Origin: Petrolisthes cinctipes
Taxonomy: Eukaryota; Arthropoda; Malacostraca; Decapoda; Porcellanidae
Direction of reading: 5' to 3'
Assembly (NCBI GenBank): GCA_033782935.1
Contig: JAWQEG010000128.1
Span: 806,001 to 870,000, forward strand
DNA length: 64,000 nucleotides
This document shows positions 11,278-26,600 of this stretch, in pieces (the first letter of the stretch is position 1; the number at the start of each line of letters is the position of its first letter). The translations under genes and the position numbers were made by a program. Below the pieces are notes generated by a model. That model searched no databases. It was not told the origin of the DNA and was given only the letters and a program-made list of their open reading frames with translations.

Positions 11278-14200
11278 AAAACATGCTAAAAATCGATCTT
11301 TTAGGTGCCAAAAAGTCGATATGTGCATGCATCTTCTGTACCCGTTTATATCTCAAATTCAGTCCCAAAACACTCGAAAATTCGATATTTAGGGGTCCCA
11401 GAAGCAATCTGTACATGCCTACTCCGTGTTAGAGTATTTTCAAAATACCGGCCAAAAACATACTGAAAATCGATCTTTTAGGTGCCCAAAAGTCGATATG
11501 TGCATGCATCTTCTGTACCCGTTTATATCTCAAATTCTGGCCGTAAACACCCGAAAATTCAATATTTTGGGGTCCCAGAAGCAATCTGTACATGCCTACT
11601 CAGTGCTAGAATATTTTCAAAATATAGGCTCAAAAAATTGTAAAAATCGATATTTTAGGTGCGTAAAGGCGATATCTCAAATTCAGGCCTAAAACACCCG
11701 AAAATTCAATATTTTTGGGTCCCAGAAGCGATCTGTACATGCTTACTCAGTGCTAGAATGTTTTCAAAATATAGGCTCAAAACATGCTCAAAATCGATAT
11801 TTTAGGTGCCCAAAAGTCGATATGTGCATGCATCTTCTGTACTCGTTTATATCTCAAATTCAGGCTCAAAACCCCCGAAAATTCGATATTTTGGGGTCCC
11901 AGAAGCGATCTGTACATGCCTACTCAGTGCTAGAATATTTTCAAAATATAGGCTTAAAACATGCTAAAAATCGATATTTTAGGTTCGTAAAGGCGATATC
12001 TCAAATTCAGGCCCAAAACACCCGAAAATTCGATATTTTGGGGTCCCAGAAGCGTTCTGTACATGCCTACTCCGTGTTAGAGTATTTTCAAAATACATGC
12101 CCAAAACATGCTGAAAATCGATATTTAGATGCCCAAAGTCAATATGTGCTTGTATCTTCTGTACCCGTTTATATCTCAAATTCAGGCTCAAAACACCCTA
12201 AAATTCAAAATTATGGTGTCCCAGAAGCAATCTGTACATGCCTATTCAGTGCTAGAATATTTTCAAAATATAGGCTAAAAAAATGCTAAAAATCGATCTT
12301 TTAGGTGCCAAAAAGTCGATATCTCAAATTCAGTCCCAAAACACCCGAAAATTCGATATTTAGGGGTCCCAGAAGCGATCTGTACATGCCTACTCCGTGT
12401 TAGAGTATTTTCAAAATACAGGCCAAAAACATACTGAAAATCTATCATTTAGGTGACCAAAAGTCGATATGTTCATGCATCTTCTGTACCCGTTTATATC
12501 TCAAATTCTGGCCCTAAACACCCGAAAATTTGATATTTTGGGGTCCCAGAAGCGATCTGTACATGCCTACTCCGTGTTAAAGTATTTTCAAAATTCAGGA
12601 CCAAAACATGCTGAAAATCGATATTTTTGGTGCCCAAAGTCAATATGTGTATGAATCTTCTGTACTAGATTATATCTCAAATTCAGGCTCAAAACACCCG
12701 AAAATTCGATATTTTGGGGTCCCAGAAGCCTACTCAGTGCTAGAATATTTTAAAAATATATGCTCAAAACATGCTAAAAATCGATATTTTAGGTGCGTAA
12801 AGTCGATATCTCAAATTCAGGCCCAAAACACTCGAAAATTCGATATTTTGGGGTCCCAGAAGCGATCTGTACATGCCTACTCCTTGTTAGAGTATTTTCA
12901 AAATACAGGCCCAAAACATGCTCAAAATCGATGTTTTAGGTGCCAAAGAGTCGATATATGCATGCATCTTCAGTACTCGTTTATATCTCAAATTCAGGCT
13001 CAAACCACCCGAAAATTCGATATTTTTGGGTCCCAGAAGCGATCTGTACATGCCTACTCCGTGTTAGAGTATTTTCAAAGTACAGGCCCAAAACATGCTC
13101 AAAATCGATTTTTTTACGATGCCCAAAGTCAATATGTACATGTATCTTCTGTACCCGTTTATATATCAAATTCAGGCTCAAAACACCCGAAAATTTAATA
13201 TTTGGGGGTCCCAGAAGCGCTCTGTACATGCCTACTCAGTGCTAGAATATTTTAAAAATATAGGCTAAAAACATGCTAAAAATCGATATTTTAGGTGCGT
13301 AAAGTCGATATCTCAAATTCAGGCCCAAAACACCCGAAAATTCGATATTTAGGGGTCCCAGAAGCGATCTGTACATGCCTATTCCGTATTAGAGTATTTT
13401 CAAAATACAGGCCCAAAACATGCTCAAAATCGATGTTTTAGGTGCCAAAAAGTCGATATCAGCATGCATCTTCAGTACCCGTTTATATCTTAAATTCAGG
13501 ATCAAAACACCCGAAAATTCGATATTTTGGGGTCCCAGAAGCGATCTGTACATGCCTACTCCGTGTTAGAGTATTTTCAAAATACATGCCCAAAACATGC
13601 TGAAAATCGATATTTTAGATGCCCAAAGTCAATATGTGCATGTATCTTCTGTACCCGTTTATATCTCAAATTCAGGCTCAAAACACCCGAAAATTCAATA
13701 TTTTGGGGTCCCAGAAGCGATCTGTACATGCCTACTCCGTGTTAGAGTATTTTCAAAGTACAGGCCCATAACATGCTCAAAATCGATTTTTTAGGTGCCA
13801 AAAAGTCGATATCTCAAATTCAGGCCCAAAACACCCGAAAATTCGATATTTAGGGGTCCCAGAAGCGATCTGTACATGCCTACTCCGTGTTATAGTATTT
13901 TCAAAATACAGGCCAAAAACATATTGAAAATCGATCTTTTAGGTGCCCAAAAGTCGATATGTGCATGTATCTTCTGTACCCGTTTATATCTCAAATTCTG
14001 GCCCTAAACACCCGAAAATTCAATATTCTGGGGTCCCAGAAGCAATCTGTACATGCCTACTCAGTGCTAGAATATTTTTAAAATATAGGCTAAAAAACAT
14101 ACTAAAAATCGATATTTTAGGTGCCAAAAAGTCGATATCTCAAATTAAGGCCCAAAACACCCGAAAATTCGATATTTAGGGGTCCCAGAAGCGATCTGTA

Positions 14201-14400
14201 CATGCCTACTCCGTGTTAGAGTATTTTCAAAATACAGGCCCAAAACATGCTCAAAATCGATGTTTTAGGTGCCAAAAAGTCGATATGTGCATGCACCTTC
14301 AGTACCCGTTTATATCTCAAATTCAGGCTCAAAAAACCCGAAAATTCGATATTTTGGGGTCCCAGAAGCGCTCTGTACATGCCTACTCAGTGCTAGAATA
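11278..14400. repeat. Higher-order block A, copy 1
   Basis: The stretch 11,278-12,850 recurs at 30,865-32,437 (offset 19,587). After that, 13,350-14,400 recurs at 32,435-33,485 (offset 19,085). The offset falls by 502 bp, equal to two long plus one short monomer. A rare 13-bp deletion inside one monomer (after CCAGAAGC at ~12,729) is shared by both copies. An internal 1,653-bp spacing links 12,940 to 14,593. Confidence 0.85.
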
Positions 14401-15420
14401 TTTTCAAAATATAGGCTAAAAACATGCTAAAAATCGATATTTTAGGTGCGTAAAGTCGATATATCAAATTCAGGCCCAAAACACTCGAAAATTCGATATT
14501 TTGGGGTCCCAGAAGCGATCTGTACATGCCTACTCCTTGTTAGAGTATTTTCAAAATACAGGCCCAAAACATGCTCAAAATCGATGTTTTAGGTGCCAAA
14601 AAGTCGATATATGCATGCATCTTCAGTACTCGTTTATATCTCAAATTCAGGCTCAAACCACCCGAAAATTCGATATTTTTGGGTCCCAGAAGCGATCTGT
14701 ACATGCCTACTCCGTGTTAGAGTATTTTCAAAGTACAGGCCCAAAACATGCTCAAAATCGATTTTTTTACGATGCCCAAAGTCAATATGTACATGTATCT
14801 TCTGTACCTGTTTATATATCAAATTCAAGCTCAAAACACCCGAAAATTTAATATTTGGGAGTCCCAGAAGCGCTCTGTACATGCCTACTCAGTGCTAGAA
14901 TATTTTAAAAATATAGGCTAAAAACATGCTAAAAATCGATATTTTAGGTGCGTAAAGTCGATATCTCAAATTCAGGCCCAAAACACCCGAAAATTCGATA
15001 TTTAGGGGTCCCAGAAGCGATCTGTACATGCCTACTCCGTGTTAGAGTATTTTCAAAATACAGGCCCAAAACATGCTCAAAATCGATGTTTTAGGTGCCA
15101 AAAAGTCGATATCAGCATGCATCTTCAGTACCCGTTTATATCTCAAATTCAGGCTCAAAACACCCGAAAATTCAATATTTTGGGGTCCCAGAAGCGATCT
15201 GTACATGCCTACTCCGTGTTAGAGTATTTTCAAAGTACATGCCCAAAACATGCTGAAAATCGATTTTTTTACGATGCCCAAAGTCAATATGTGCATGTAT
15301 CTTCTGTACCCGTTTATATCTCAAATTCAGGCTCAAAACACCCGAAAATTCAATATTTTGGGGTCCCAGAAGCAATCTGTACATGCCTACTCAGTGCTAG
15401 AATATTTTCAAAATATAGGC

Positions 15421-18400
15421 TAAAAACATGCTAAAAATCGATCTTTTAGGTGCCAAAAAGTCGATATGTGCATGCATCTTCTGTACCCGTTTATATCTCA
15501 AATTCAGTCCCAAAACACTCGAAAATTCGATATTTAGGGGTCCCAGAAGCAATCTGTACATGCCTACTCCGTGTTAGAGTATTTTCAAAATACCGGCCAA
15601 AAACATACTGAAAATCGATCTTTTAGGTGCCCAAAAGTCGATATGTGCATGCATCTTCTGTACCCGTTTATATCTCAAATTCTGGCCGTAAACACCCGAA
15701 AATTTGATATTTTGGGGTCCCAGAAGCGATCTGTACATGCCTACTCCGTGTTAAAGTATTTTCAAAATTCAGGCCCAAAACATGCTGAAAATCGATATTT
15801 TTGGTGCCCAAAGTCAATATGTGTATGAATCTTCTGTACTAGATTATATCTCAAATTCAGGCTCAAACCACCCGAAAATTCGATATTTTTGGGTCCCAGA
15901 AGCGATCTGTACATGCCTACTCCGTGTTAGAGTATTTTTAAAGTACAGGCCCAAAACATGCTCAAAATCGATTTTTTTACGATACCCAAAGTCAATATGT
16001 ACATGTATCTTCTGTACCCGTTTATATATCAAATTCAGGCTCAAAACACCCGAAAATTTAATATTTGGGGGTCCCAGAAGCGCTCTGTACATGCCTACTC
16101 AGTGCTAGAATATTTTAAAAATATAGGCTAAAAACATGCTAAAAATCGATATTTTAGGTGCGTAAAGTCGATATCTCAAATTCAGGCCCAAAACACCCGA
16201 AAATTCGATATTTAGGGGTCCCAGAAGCGATCTGTACATGCCTACTCCGTGTTAGAGTATTTTCAAAATACAGGCCCAAAACATGCTCAAAATCGATGTT
16301 TTAGGTGCCAAAAAGTCGATATCAGCATGCATCTTCAGTACCCGTTTATATCTTAAATTGAGGAGCAAAACACCCGAAAATTCGATATTTTGGGGTCCCA
16401 GAAGCGATCTGTACATGCCTACTCCGTGTTAGAGTATTTTCAAAATACATGCCCAAAACATGCTGAAAATCGATATTTTAGATGCCCAAAGTCAATATGT
16501 GCATGTATCTTCTGTACCCGTTTATATCTCAAATTCAGGCTCAAAACACCCGAAAATTCAATATTTTGGGGTCCCAGAAGCGATCTGTACATGCCTACTC
16601 CGTGTTAGAGTATTTTCAAAGTACAGGCCCATAACATGCTCAAAATCGATTTTTTAGGTGCAAAAAAGTCGATATCTCATATTCAGGCCCAAAACACCCG
16701 AAAATTCGATATTTAGGGGTCCCAGAAGCGATCTGTACATGCCTACTCCGTGTTATAGTATTTTCAAAATACAGGCCAAAAACATATTGAAAATCGATCT
16801 TTTAGGTGCCCAAAAGTCGATATGTGCATGTATCTTCTGTACCCGTTTATATCTCAAATTCTGGCCCTAAACACCCGAAAATTCAATATTTTGGGGTCCC
16901 AGAAGCAATCTGTACATGCCTACTCAGTGCTAGAATATTTTTAAAATATAGGCTAAAAAACATACTAAAAATCGATATTTTAGGTGCCAAAAAGTCGATA
17001 TCTCAAATTAAGGCCCAAAACACCCGAAAATTCGATATTTAGGGGTCCCAGAAGCGATCTGTACATGCCTACTCCGTGTTAGAGTATTTTCAAAATACAG
17101 GCCCAAAACATGCTCAAAATCGATGTTTTAGGTGCCAAAAAATCGATATGTGCATGCACCTTCAGTACCCGTTTATATCTCAAATTCAGGCTCAAAACCA
17201 CCGAAAATTTAATATTTTGGGGTCCCAGAAGCAATCTGTACATGCCTACTCAGTGCTAGAATATTTTCAAAATATAGGCTAAAAACATGCTAAAAATCGA
17301 TATTTTAGGTGCCAAAAAGTCGATATCTCAAATTCAGGCCCAAAACACCCGAAAATTCGATATTTAGGGGTCCCAGAAGCAATCTGTACATGCCTACTCC
17401 GTGTTAGAGTATTTTCAAGATACAGGCCCAAAACATGCTCAAAATCGATATTTTTGGTGCCCAAAGTCAATATGTGTATGCATCTTCTGTACTTGTTTAT
17501 ATCCCAAATTCAGGCTCAAAAAACCCGAAAATTCGATATTTTGGGGTCCCAGAAGCGCTCTGTACATGCCTACTCAGTGCTAGAATATTTTCAAAATATA
17601 GGCTCAAAACATGCAAAAAATCGATATTTTAGGTGCGTAAAGTCGATATATCAAATTCAGGCCCAAAACACTCGAAAATTCGATATTTTGGGGTCCCAGA
17701 AGCGATCTGTACATGCCTACTCCTTGTTAGAGTATTTTCAAAATACAGGCCCAAAACATGCTCAAAATCGATGTTTTAGGTGCCAAAAAGTCGATATATG
17801 CATGCATCTTCAGTACTCGTTTATATCTCAAATTCAGGCTCAAACCACCCGAAAATTCGATATTTTTGGGTCCCAGAAACGATCTGTACATGCCTACTCA
17901 GTGCTAGAATATTTTCAAAATATAGGCTAAAAACATGCTAAAAATCGATATTTTAGGTGCCAAAAAGTCGATATCTCAAATTCAGGCCCAAAACACCCGA
18001 AAATTCGATATTTAGGGGTCCCAGAAGCGATCTGTACATGCCTACTCCGTGTTAGAGTATTTTCAAGATACAGGCCCAAAACATGCTCAAAATCGATATT
18101 TTTGGTGCCCAAAGTCAATATGTGTATGCATCTTCTGTACTCGTTTATATCCCAAATTCAGGCTCAAAAAACCCGAAAATTCGATATTTTGGGGTCCCAG
18201 AAGCGCTCTGTACATGCCTACTCAGTGCTAGAATATTTTCAAAATATAGGCTCAAAACATGCTAAAAATCGATATTTTTGGTGCGTAAAGTCGATATATC
18301 AAATTCAGGCCCAAAACACTCGAAAATTCGATATTTTGGGGTCCCAGAAGCGATCTGTACATGCCTACTCCTTGTTAGAGTATTTTCAAAATACAGGCCC

Positions 18401-21400
18401 AAAACATGCTCAAAATCGATGTTTTAGGTGCCAAAAAGTCGATATATGCATGCATCTTCAGTACTCGTTTATATCTCAAATTCAGGCTCAAACCACCCGA
18501 AAATTCGATATTTTTGGGTCCCAGAAGCGATCTGTACATGCCTACTCCGTGTTAGGGTATTTTCAAAGTACAGGCCCAAAACATGCTCAAAATCGATTTT
18601 TTTACGATGCCCAAAGTCAATATGTACATGTATCTTCTGTACCCGTTTATATATCAAATTCAAGCTCAAAACACCCGAAAATTTAATATTTGGGGGTCCC
18701 AGAAGCGCTCTGTACATGCCTACTCAGTGCTAGAATATTTTAAAAATATAGGCTAAAAACATGCTAAAAATCGATATTTTAGGTGCGTAAAGTCGATATT
18801 TCAAATTCAGGCCCAAAACACCCGAAAATTCGATATTTAGGGGTCCCAGAAGCGATCTGTACATGCCTACTCCGTGTTAGAGTATTTTCAAAATACAGGC
18901 CCAAAACATTCTCAAAATCGATGTTATAGGTGACAAAAAGTCGATATCAGCATGCATCTTCAGTACCCGTTTATATCTTAAATTCAGGATCAAAACACCC
19001 GAAAATTCGATATTTTGGGGTCCCAGAAGCGATCTGTACATGCCTACTCCGTGTTAGAGTATTTTCAAAATACATGCCCAAAACATGCTGAAAATCGATA
19101 TTTTAGATGCCCAAAGTCAATATGTGCATGTATCTTCTGTACCCGTTTATATCTCAAATTCAGGCTCAAAACACCCGAAAATTTAATATTTTGGGGTCCC
19201 AGAAGCAATCTGTACATGCCTACTCAGTGCTAGAATATTTTCAAAATATAGGCTAAAAACATGCTAAAAATCGATATTTTAGGTGCCAAAAAGTCGATAT
19301 CTCAAATTCAGGCCCAAAACACCCGAAAATTCGATATTTAGGGGTCCCAGAAGCGATCTGTACATGCCTACTCCGTGTTAGAGTATTTTCAAGATACAGG
19401 CCCAAAACATGCTCAAAATCGATATTTTTGGTGCCCAAAGTCAATATGTGTATGCATCTTCTGTACTCGTTTATATCCCAAATTCAGGCTCAAAAAACCC
19501 GAAAATTCGATATTTTGGGGTCCCAGAAGCGCTCTGTACATGCCTACTCAGTGCTAGAATATTTTCAAAATATAGGCTCAAAACATGCTAAAAATCGATA
19601 TTTTAGGTGCGTAAAGTCGATATATCAAATTCAGGCCCAAAACACTCGAAAATTCGATATTTTGGGGTCCCAGAAGCGATCTGTACATGCCTACTCCTTG
19701 TTAGAGTATTTTCAAAATACAGGCCCAAAACATGCTCAAAATCGATGTTTTAGGTGCCAAAAAGTCGATATATGCATGCATCTTCAGTACTCGTTTATAT
19801 CTCAAATTCAGGCTCAAACCACCCGAAAATTCGATATTTTTGGGTCCCAGAAGCGATCTGTACATGCCTACTCCGTGTTAGAGTATTTTCAAAGTACAGG
19901 CCCAAAACATGCTCAAAATCGATTTTTTTACGATGCCCAAAGTCAATATGTACATGTATCTTCTGTACCCGTTTATATATCAAATTCAAGCTCAAAACAC
20001 CCGAAAATTTAATATTTGGGGGTCCCAGAAGCGCTCTGTACATGCCTACTCAGTGCTAGAATATTTTAAAAATATAGGCTAAAAACATGCTAAAAATCGA
20101 TATTTTAGGTGCGTAAAGTCGATATCTCAAATTCAGGCCCAAAACACCCGAAAATTCGATATTTAGGGGTCCCAGAAGCGATCTGTACATGCCTACTCCG
20201 TGTTAGAGTATTTTCAAAATACAGGCCCAAAACATGCTCAAAATCGATGTTTTAGGTGCCAAAAAGTCGATATCAGCATGCATCTTCAGTACCCGTTTAT
20301 ATCTTAAATTCAGGATCAAAACACCCGAAAATTCGATATTTTGGGGTCCCAGAAGCGATCTGTACATGCCTACTCCGTGTTAGAGTATTTTCAAAATACA
20401 TGCCCAAAACATGCTGAAAATCGATATTTTAGATGCCCAAAGTCAATATGTGCATGTATCTTCTGTACCCGTTTATATCTCAAATTCAGGCTCAAAACAC
20501 CCGAAAATTTAATATTTTGGGGTCCCAGAAGCAATCTGTACATGCCTACTCAGTGCTAGAATATTTTCAAAATATTGGCTAAAAACATGCTAAAAATCGA
20601 TATTTTAGGTGCCAAAAAGTCGATATCTCAAATTAAGGCCCAAAACAAACGAAAATTCGATATTTAGGGGTCCCAGAAGCGATCTGTACATGCCTACTCC
20701 GTGTTAGAGTATTTTCAAAATACAGGCCCAAAAAATGCTCAAAATCGATGTTTTAGGTGCCAAAAAGTCGATATGTGCATGCACCTTCAGTACCCGTTTA
20801 TATCTCAAATTCAGGCTCAAAACCACCGAAAATTTAATATTTTGGGGTCCCAGAAGCAATCTGTACATGCCTACTCAGTGCTAGAATATTTTCAAAATAT
20901 AGGCTAAAAACATGCTAAAAATCGATATTTTAGGTGCCAAAAAGTCGATATCTCAAATTCAGGCCCAAAACACCCGAAAATTCGATATTTAGGGGTCCCA
21001 GAAGCGATCTGTACATGCCTACTCCGTGTTAGAGTATTTTCAAGATACAGGCCCAAAACATGCTCAAAATCGATATTTTTGGTGCCCAAAGTCAATATGT
21101 GTATGCATCTTCTGTACTCGTTTATATCCCAAATTCAGGCTCAAAAAACCCGAAAATTCGATATTTTGGGGTCCCAGAAGCGCTCTGTACATGCCTACTC
21201 AGTGCTAGAATATTTTCAAAATATAGGCTCAAAACAAGCTAAAAATCGATATTTTAGGTGCGTAAAGTCGATATATCAAATTCAGGCCCAAAACACTCGA
21301 AAATTCGATATTTTGGGGTCCCAGAAGCGATCTGTACATGCCTACTCCTTGTTAGAGTATTTTCAAAATACAGGCCCAAAACATGCTCTAAATCGATGTT

Positions 21401-23643
21401 TTAGGTGCCAAAAAGTCGATATCTGCATGCATCTTCAGTACCCGTTTATATCTCAAATTCAGGATCAAAACACCCGAAAATTCGATATTTTGGGGTCCCA
21501 GAAGCGATCTGTACATGCCTACTCCGTGTTAGAGTATTTTCAAAGTACAGGTCCAAAACATGCTAAAAATCGATATTTTAGGTGCGTAGAGGCGATATCT
21601 CAAATTCAGGCCCAAAACACACGAAAATTCGATATTTTGGGGTCCCAGAAGCGATCTGTACATGCCTACTCCGTGTTAGAGTATTTACAAAATACAGGCC
21701 CAAAACATGCTGAAAATCGATATTTTAGATGCCCAAAGTCAATATGTGCATGCATCTTCAGTACCCGTTTATATCTCAAATTCAGCATCAAAACACCCGA
21801 AAATTCGATATTTTGGGGTCCCAGAAGCGATCTGTACATGCCTACTCCGTGTTAGAGTATTTTCAAAGTACAGGCCGAAAACATGCTAAAATCGATATTT
21901 TAGGTGCGTAGAGGCGATATCTCAAATTCAGGCCCAAAACACACGAAAATTCGATATTTTGTGGTCCCAGAAGCGATCCGTACATGCCTACACCGTGTTA
22001 GAGTATTTACAAAATACAGGCCCAAAACATGCTCAAAATCGATGTTTTAGGTGCCCAAAAGTCGATATGTGCATGCATCTTCAGTACCCGTTTATATCTC
22101 AAATTCTGGCCCTAAACACCCGAAAATTCGATATTTTTGGGTCCCAGAAGCGATCTGTACATGCCTACTCAGTGCTAGAATGTTTTCAAAATATAGGCTC
22201 AAAACATGCTGAAAATCGATATTTTAGGTGCCCAAAAGTCGATATCTCAACTTAAGGCCCAAAACACCCGAAAATTCGATATTTAGGGGTCCCAGAAGGG
22301 ATCTGTACATGCCTACTCCGTGTTAGAGTATTTTCAAAATACAGGCCAATAACATACTGAAAATTGATCTGTTAGGTGCCCAAAAGTCGATATGTGCATG
22401 CATCTTCTGTACCCGTTTATATCTCAAATTCAGGCTCAAAAAACCCGAAAATTCGATATTTTGGGGTCCCAGAAGCGCTCTGTACATGCCTACTCAGTGC
22501 TAGAATATTTTCAAAATATAGGCTCAAAACATGCTAAAATTCGATATTTTAGGTGCGTAAAGTCGATATATCAAATTCAGGCCCAAAACACTCGAAAATT
22601 CGATATTTTGGGGTCCCAGCAGCGATCTGTACATGCCTACTCCTTGTTAGAGTATTTTCAAAATACAGGCCCAAAACATGCTCTAAATCGATGTTTTAGG
22701 TGCCAAAAAGTCGATATCTGCATGCATCTTCAGTACCCGTTTATATCTCAAATTCAGGATCAAAACACCCGAAAATTCGATATTTTGGGGTCCCAGAAGC
22801 GATCTGTACATGCCTACTCCGTGTTAGAGTATTTTCAAAGTACAGGTCCAAAACATTCTAAAAATCGATATTCTAGGTGCGTAGAGGCGATATCTCAAAT
22901 TCAGGCCCAAAACACCCGAAAATTCGATATTTTGGGGTCCCAGAAGCGATCTGTACATGCCTACTCGGTGCTAGAATGTTTTCAAAATATAGGCTCAAAA
23001 CATGCTCAAAATCGATATTTTAGGTGCCCAAAAGTCGATATCTCAACTTAAGGCCCAAAACACCCGAAAATTCGATATTTAGGGGTCCCAGAAGGGATCT
23101 GTACATGCCTACTCCGTGTTAGAGTATTTTCAAAATACAGGCCAAAAACATACTGAAAATCGATCTGTTAGGTGCCCAAAAGTCGATATGTGCATGCATC
23201 TTCTGTACCCGTTTATATCTCAAATTCTGGCCCTAAACACCCGAAAAATCGATATTTTGGGGTCCCAGAAACGATCTGTACATGCCTACTCAGTGCTAGA
23301 ATATTTTCAAAATAAAAGCTCAAAACATGCTAAAAATCGATATTTTAGGTGCGTAAAGGCGATATCTCAAATTCAGGCCCAAAACACCCGAAAATTCGAT
23401 ATTTTGGGGTCCCAGAAGCGATCTGTACATGCCTACTCCGTGTTAGAGTATTTACAAAATACAGGCCCAAAACATGGTCAAAATCGATGTTTTAGGTGCC
23501 CAAAAGTCGATAAGTGCATACATCTTCAGTACCCGTTTATATCTCAAATTCAGGCTCAAAACACCCGAAAATTCGATATTTTGGGGTCCCAGAAGCGATC
23601 TGTACATGCCTACTCAGTGCTAGAATATTTTCAAAATATAGGC
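15421..23643. repeat. Super-unit 1 (~8,223 bp)
   Basis: It starts at a monomer in which GCCAAAAAGTCGATATGTG is followed by CAGTCCCAAAACACTCG. The same start recurs at 23,644, where a second super-unit begins. The match runs at offset 8,223 for about 2.2 kb (to ~17,655) and continues from ~18,805 at offset 7,073. Internal copies are frequent: one segment recurs at 17,279, 17,927, 19,253 and 20,904, with spacings of 648, 1,326 and 1,651 bp. A variant monomer with a T-run followed by ACGATGCCC recurs at ~13,106, 14,759, 15,970, 18,595 and 19,921. Confidence 0.85.
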
Positions 23644-26600
23644 TAAAAACATGCTAAAAATCGATCTTTTAGGTGCCAAAAAGTCGATATGTGCATGCAT
23701 CTTCTGTACCCGTTTATATCTCAAATTCAGTCCCAAAACACTCGAAAAATCGATATTTAGGGGTCCCAGAAGCAATCTGTACATGCCTACTCCGTGTTAG
23801 AGTATTTTCAAAATACCGGCCAAAAACATACTGAAAATCGATCTTTTAGGTGCCCAAAAGTCGATATGTGCATGCATCTTCTGTACCCGTTTATATCTCA
23901 AATTCTGGCCGTAAACACCCGAAAATTCAATATTTTGGGGTCCCAGAAGCGATCTGTACATGCCTACTCCGTGTTAAAGTATTTTCAAAATTCAGGCCCA
24001 AAACATGCTGAAAATCGATATTTTTGGTGCCCAAAGTCAATATGTGTATGAATCTTCTGTACTAGATTATATCTCAAATTCAGGCTCAAACCACCCGAAA
24101 ATTCGATATTTTTGGGTCCCAGAAGCGATCTGTACATGCCTACTCCGTGTTAGAGTATTTTCAAAGTACAGGCCCAAAACATGCTCAAAATCGATTTTTT
24201 TACGATGCCCAAAGTCAATATGTACATGTATCTTCTGTACCCGTTTATATATCAAATTCAGGCTCAAAACACCCGAAAATTTAATATTTGGGGGTCCCAG
24301 AAGCGCTCTGTACATGCCTACTCAGTGCTAGAATATTTTAAAAATATAGGCTAAAAACATGCTAAAAATCGATATTTTAGGTGCGTAAAGTCGATATCTC
24401 AAATTCAGGCCCAAAACACCCGAAAATTCGATATTTAGGGGTCCCAGAAGCGATCTGTACATGCCTACTCCGTGTTAGAGTATTTTCAAAATACAGGCCC
24501 AAAACATGCTCAAAATCGATGTTTTAGGTGCCAAAAAGTCGATATCAGCATGCATCTTCAGTACCCGTTTATATCTTAAATTGAGGAGCAAAACACCCGA
24601 AAATTCGATATTTTGGGGTCCCAGAAGCGATCTGTACATGCCTACTCCGTGTTAGAGTATTTTCAAAATACATGCCCAAAACATGCTGAAAATTGATATT
24701 TTAGATGCCCAAAGTCAATATGTGCATGTATCTTCTGTACCCGTTTATATCTCAAATTCAGGCTCAAAACACCCGAAAATTCAATATTTTGGGGTCCCAG
24801 AAGCGATCTGTACATGCCTACTCCGTGTTAGAGTATTTTCAAAGTACAGGCCCATAACATGCTCAAAATCGATTTTTTAGGTGCCAAAAAGTCGATATCT
24901 CATATTCAGGCCCAAAACACCCGAAAATTCGATATTTAGGGGTCCCAGAAGCGATCTGTACATGCCTACTCCGTGTTATAGTATTTTCAAAATACAGGCC
25001 AAAAACATATTGAAAATCGATCTTTTAGGTGCCCAAAAGTCGATATGTGCATGTATCTTCTGTACCCGTTTATATCTCAAATTCTGGCCCTAAACACCCG
25101 AAAATTCAATATTTTGGGGTCCCAGAAGCAATCTGTACATGCCTACTCAGTGCTAGAATATTTTTAAAATATAGGCTAAAAAACATACTAAAAATCGATA
25201 TTTTAGGTGCCAAAAAGTCGATATCTCAAATTAAGGCCCAAAACACCCGAAAATTCGATATTTAGGGGTCCCAGAAGCGATCTGTACATGCCTACTCCGT
25301 GTTAGAGTATTTTCAAAATACAGGCCCAAAACATGCTCAAAATCGATGTTTTAGGTGCCAAAAAGTCGATATGTGCATGCACCTTCAGTACCCGTTTATA
25401 TCTCAAATTCAGGCTCAAAACCACCGAAAATTTAATATTTTGGGGTCCCAGAAGCAATCTGTACATGCCTACTCAGTGCTAGAATATTTTCAAAATATAG
25501 GCTAAAAACATGCTAAAAATCGATATTTTAGGTGCCAAAAAGTCGATATCTCAAATTCAGGCCCAAAACACCCGAAAATTCGATATTTAGGGGTCCCAGA
25601 AGCAATCTGTACATGCCTACTCCGTGTTAGAGTATTTTCAAGATACAGGCCCAAAACATGCTCAAAATCGATATTTTTGGTGCCCAAAGTCAATATGTGT
25701 ATGCATCTTCTGTACTCGTTTATATCCCAAATTCAGGCTCAAAGAACCCGAAAATTCGATATTTTGGGGTCCCAGAAGCGCTCTGTACATGCCTACTCAG
25801 TGCTAGAATATTTTCAAAATATAGGCTCAAAACATGCTAAAAATCGATATTTTAGGTGCGTAAAGTCGATATATCAAATTAAGGCCCAAAACACCCGAAA
25901 ATTCGATATTTAGGGGTCCCAGAAGCGATCTGTACATGCCTACTCCGTGTTAGAGTATTTTCAAAATACAGGCCCAAAACATCCTCAAAATCGATGTTTT
26001 AGGTGCCAAAAAGTCGATATCAGCATGCATCTTCAGTACCCGTTTATATCTTAAATTCAGGATCAAAACACCCGAAAATTCGATATTTTGGGGTCCCAGA
26101 AGCGATCTGTACATGCCTACTCCGTGTTAGAGTATTTTCAAAATACATGCCCAAAACATGCTGAAAATCGATATTTTAGATGCCCAAAGTCAATATGTGC
26201 ATGTATCTTCTGTACCCGTTTATATCTCAAATTCAGGCTCAAAACACCCGAAAATTTAATATTTTGGGGTCCCAGAAGCAATCTGTACATGCCTACTCAG
26301 TGCTAGAATATTTTCAAAATATAGGCTAAAAACATGCTAAAAATCGATATTTTAGGTGCCAAAAAGTCGATATCTCAAATTCAGGCCCAAAACACCCGAA
26401 AATTCGATATTTAGGGTTCCCAGAAGCGATCTGTACATGCCTACTCCGTGTTAGAGTATTTTCAAGATACAGGCCCAAAACATGCTCAAAATCGATATTT
26501 TTGGTGCCCAAAGTCAATATGTGTATGCATCTTCTGTACTCGTTTATATCCCAAATTCAGGCTCAAAAAACCCGAAAATTCGATATTTTGGGGTCCCAGA

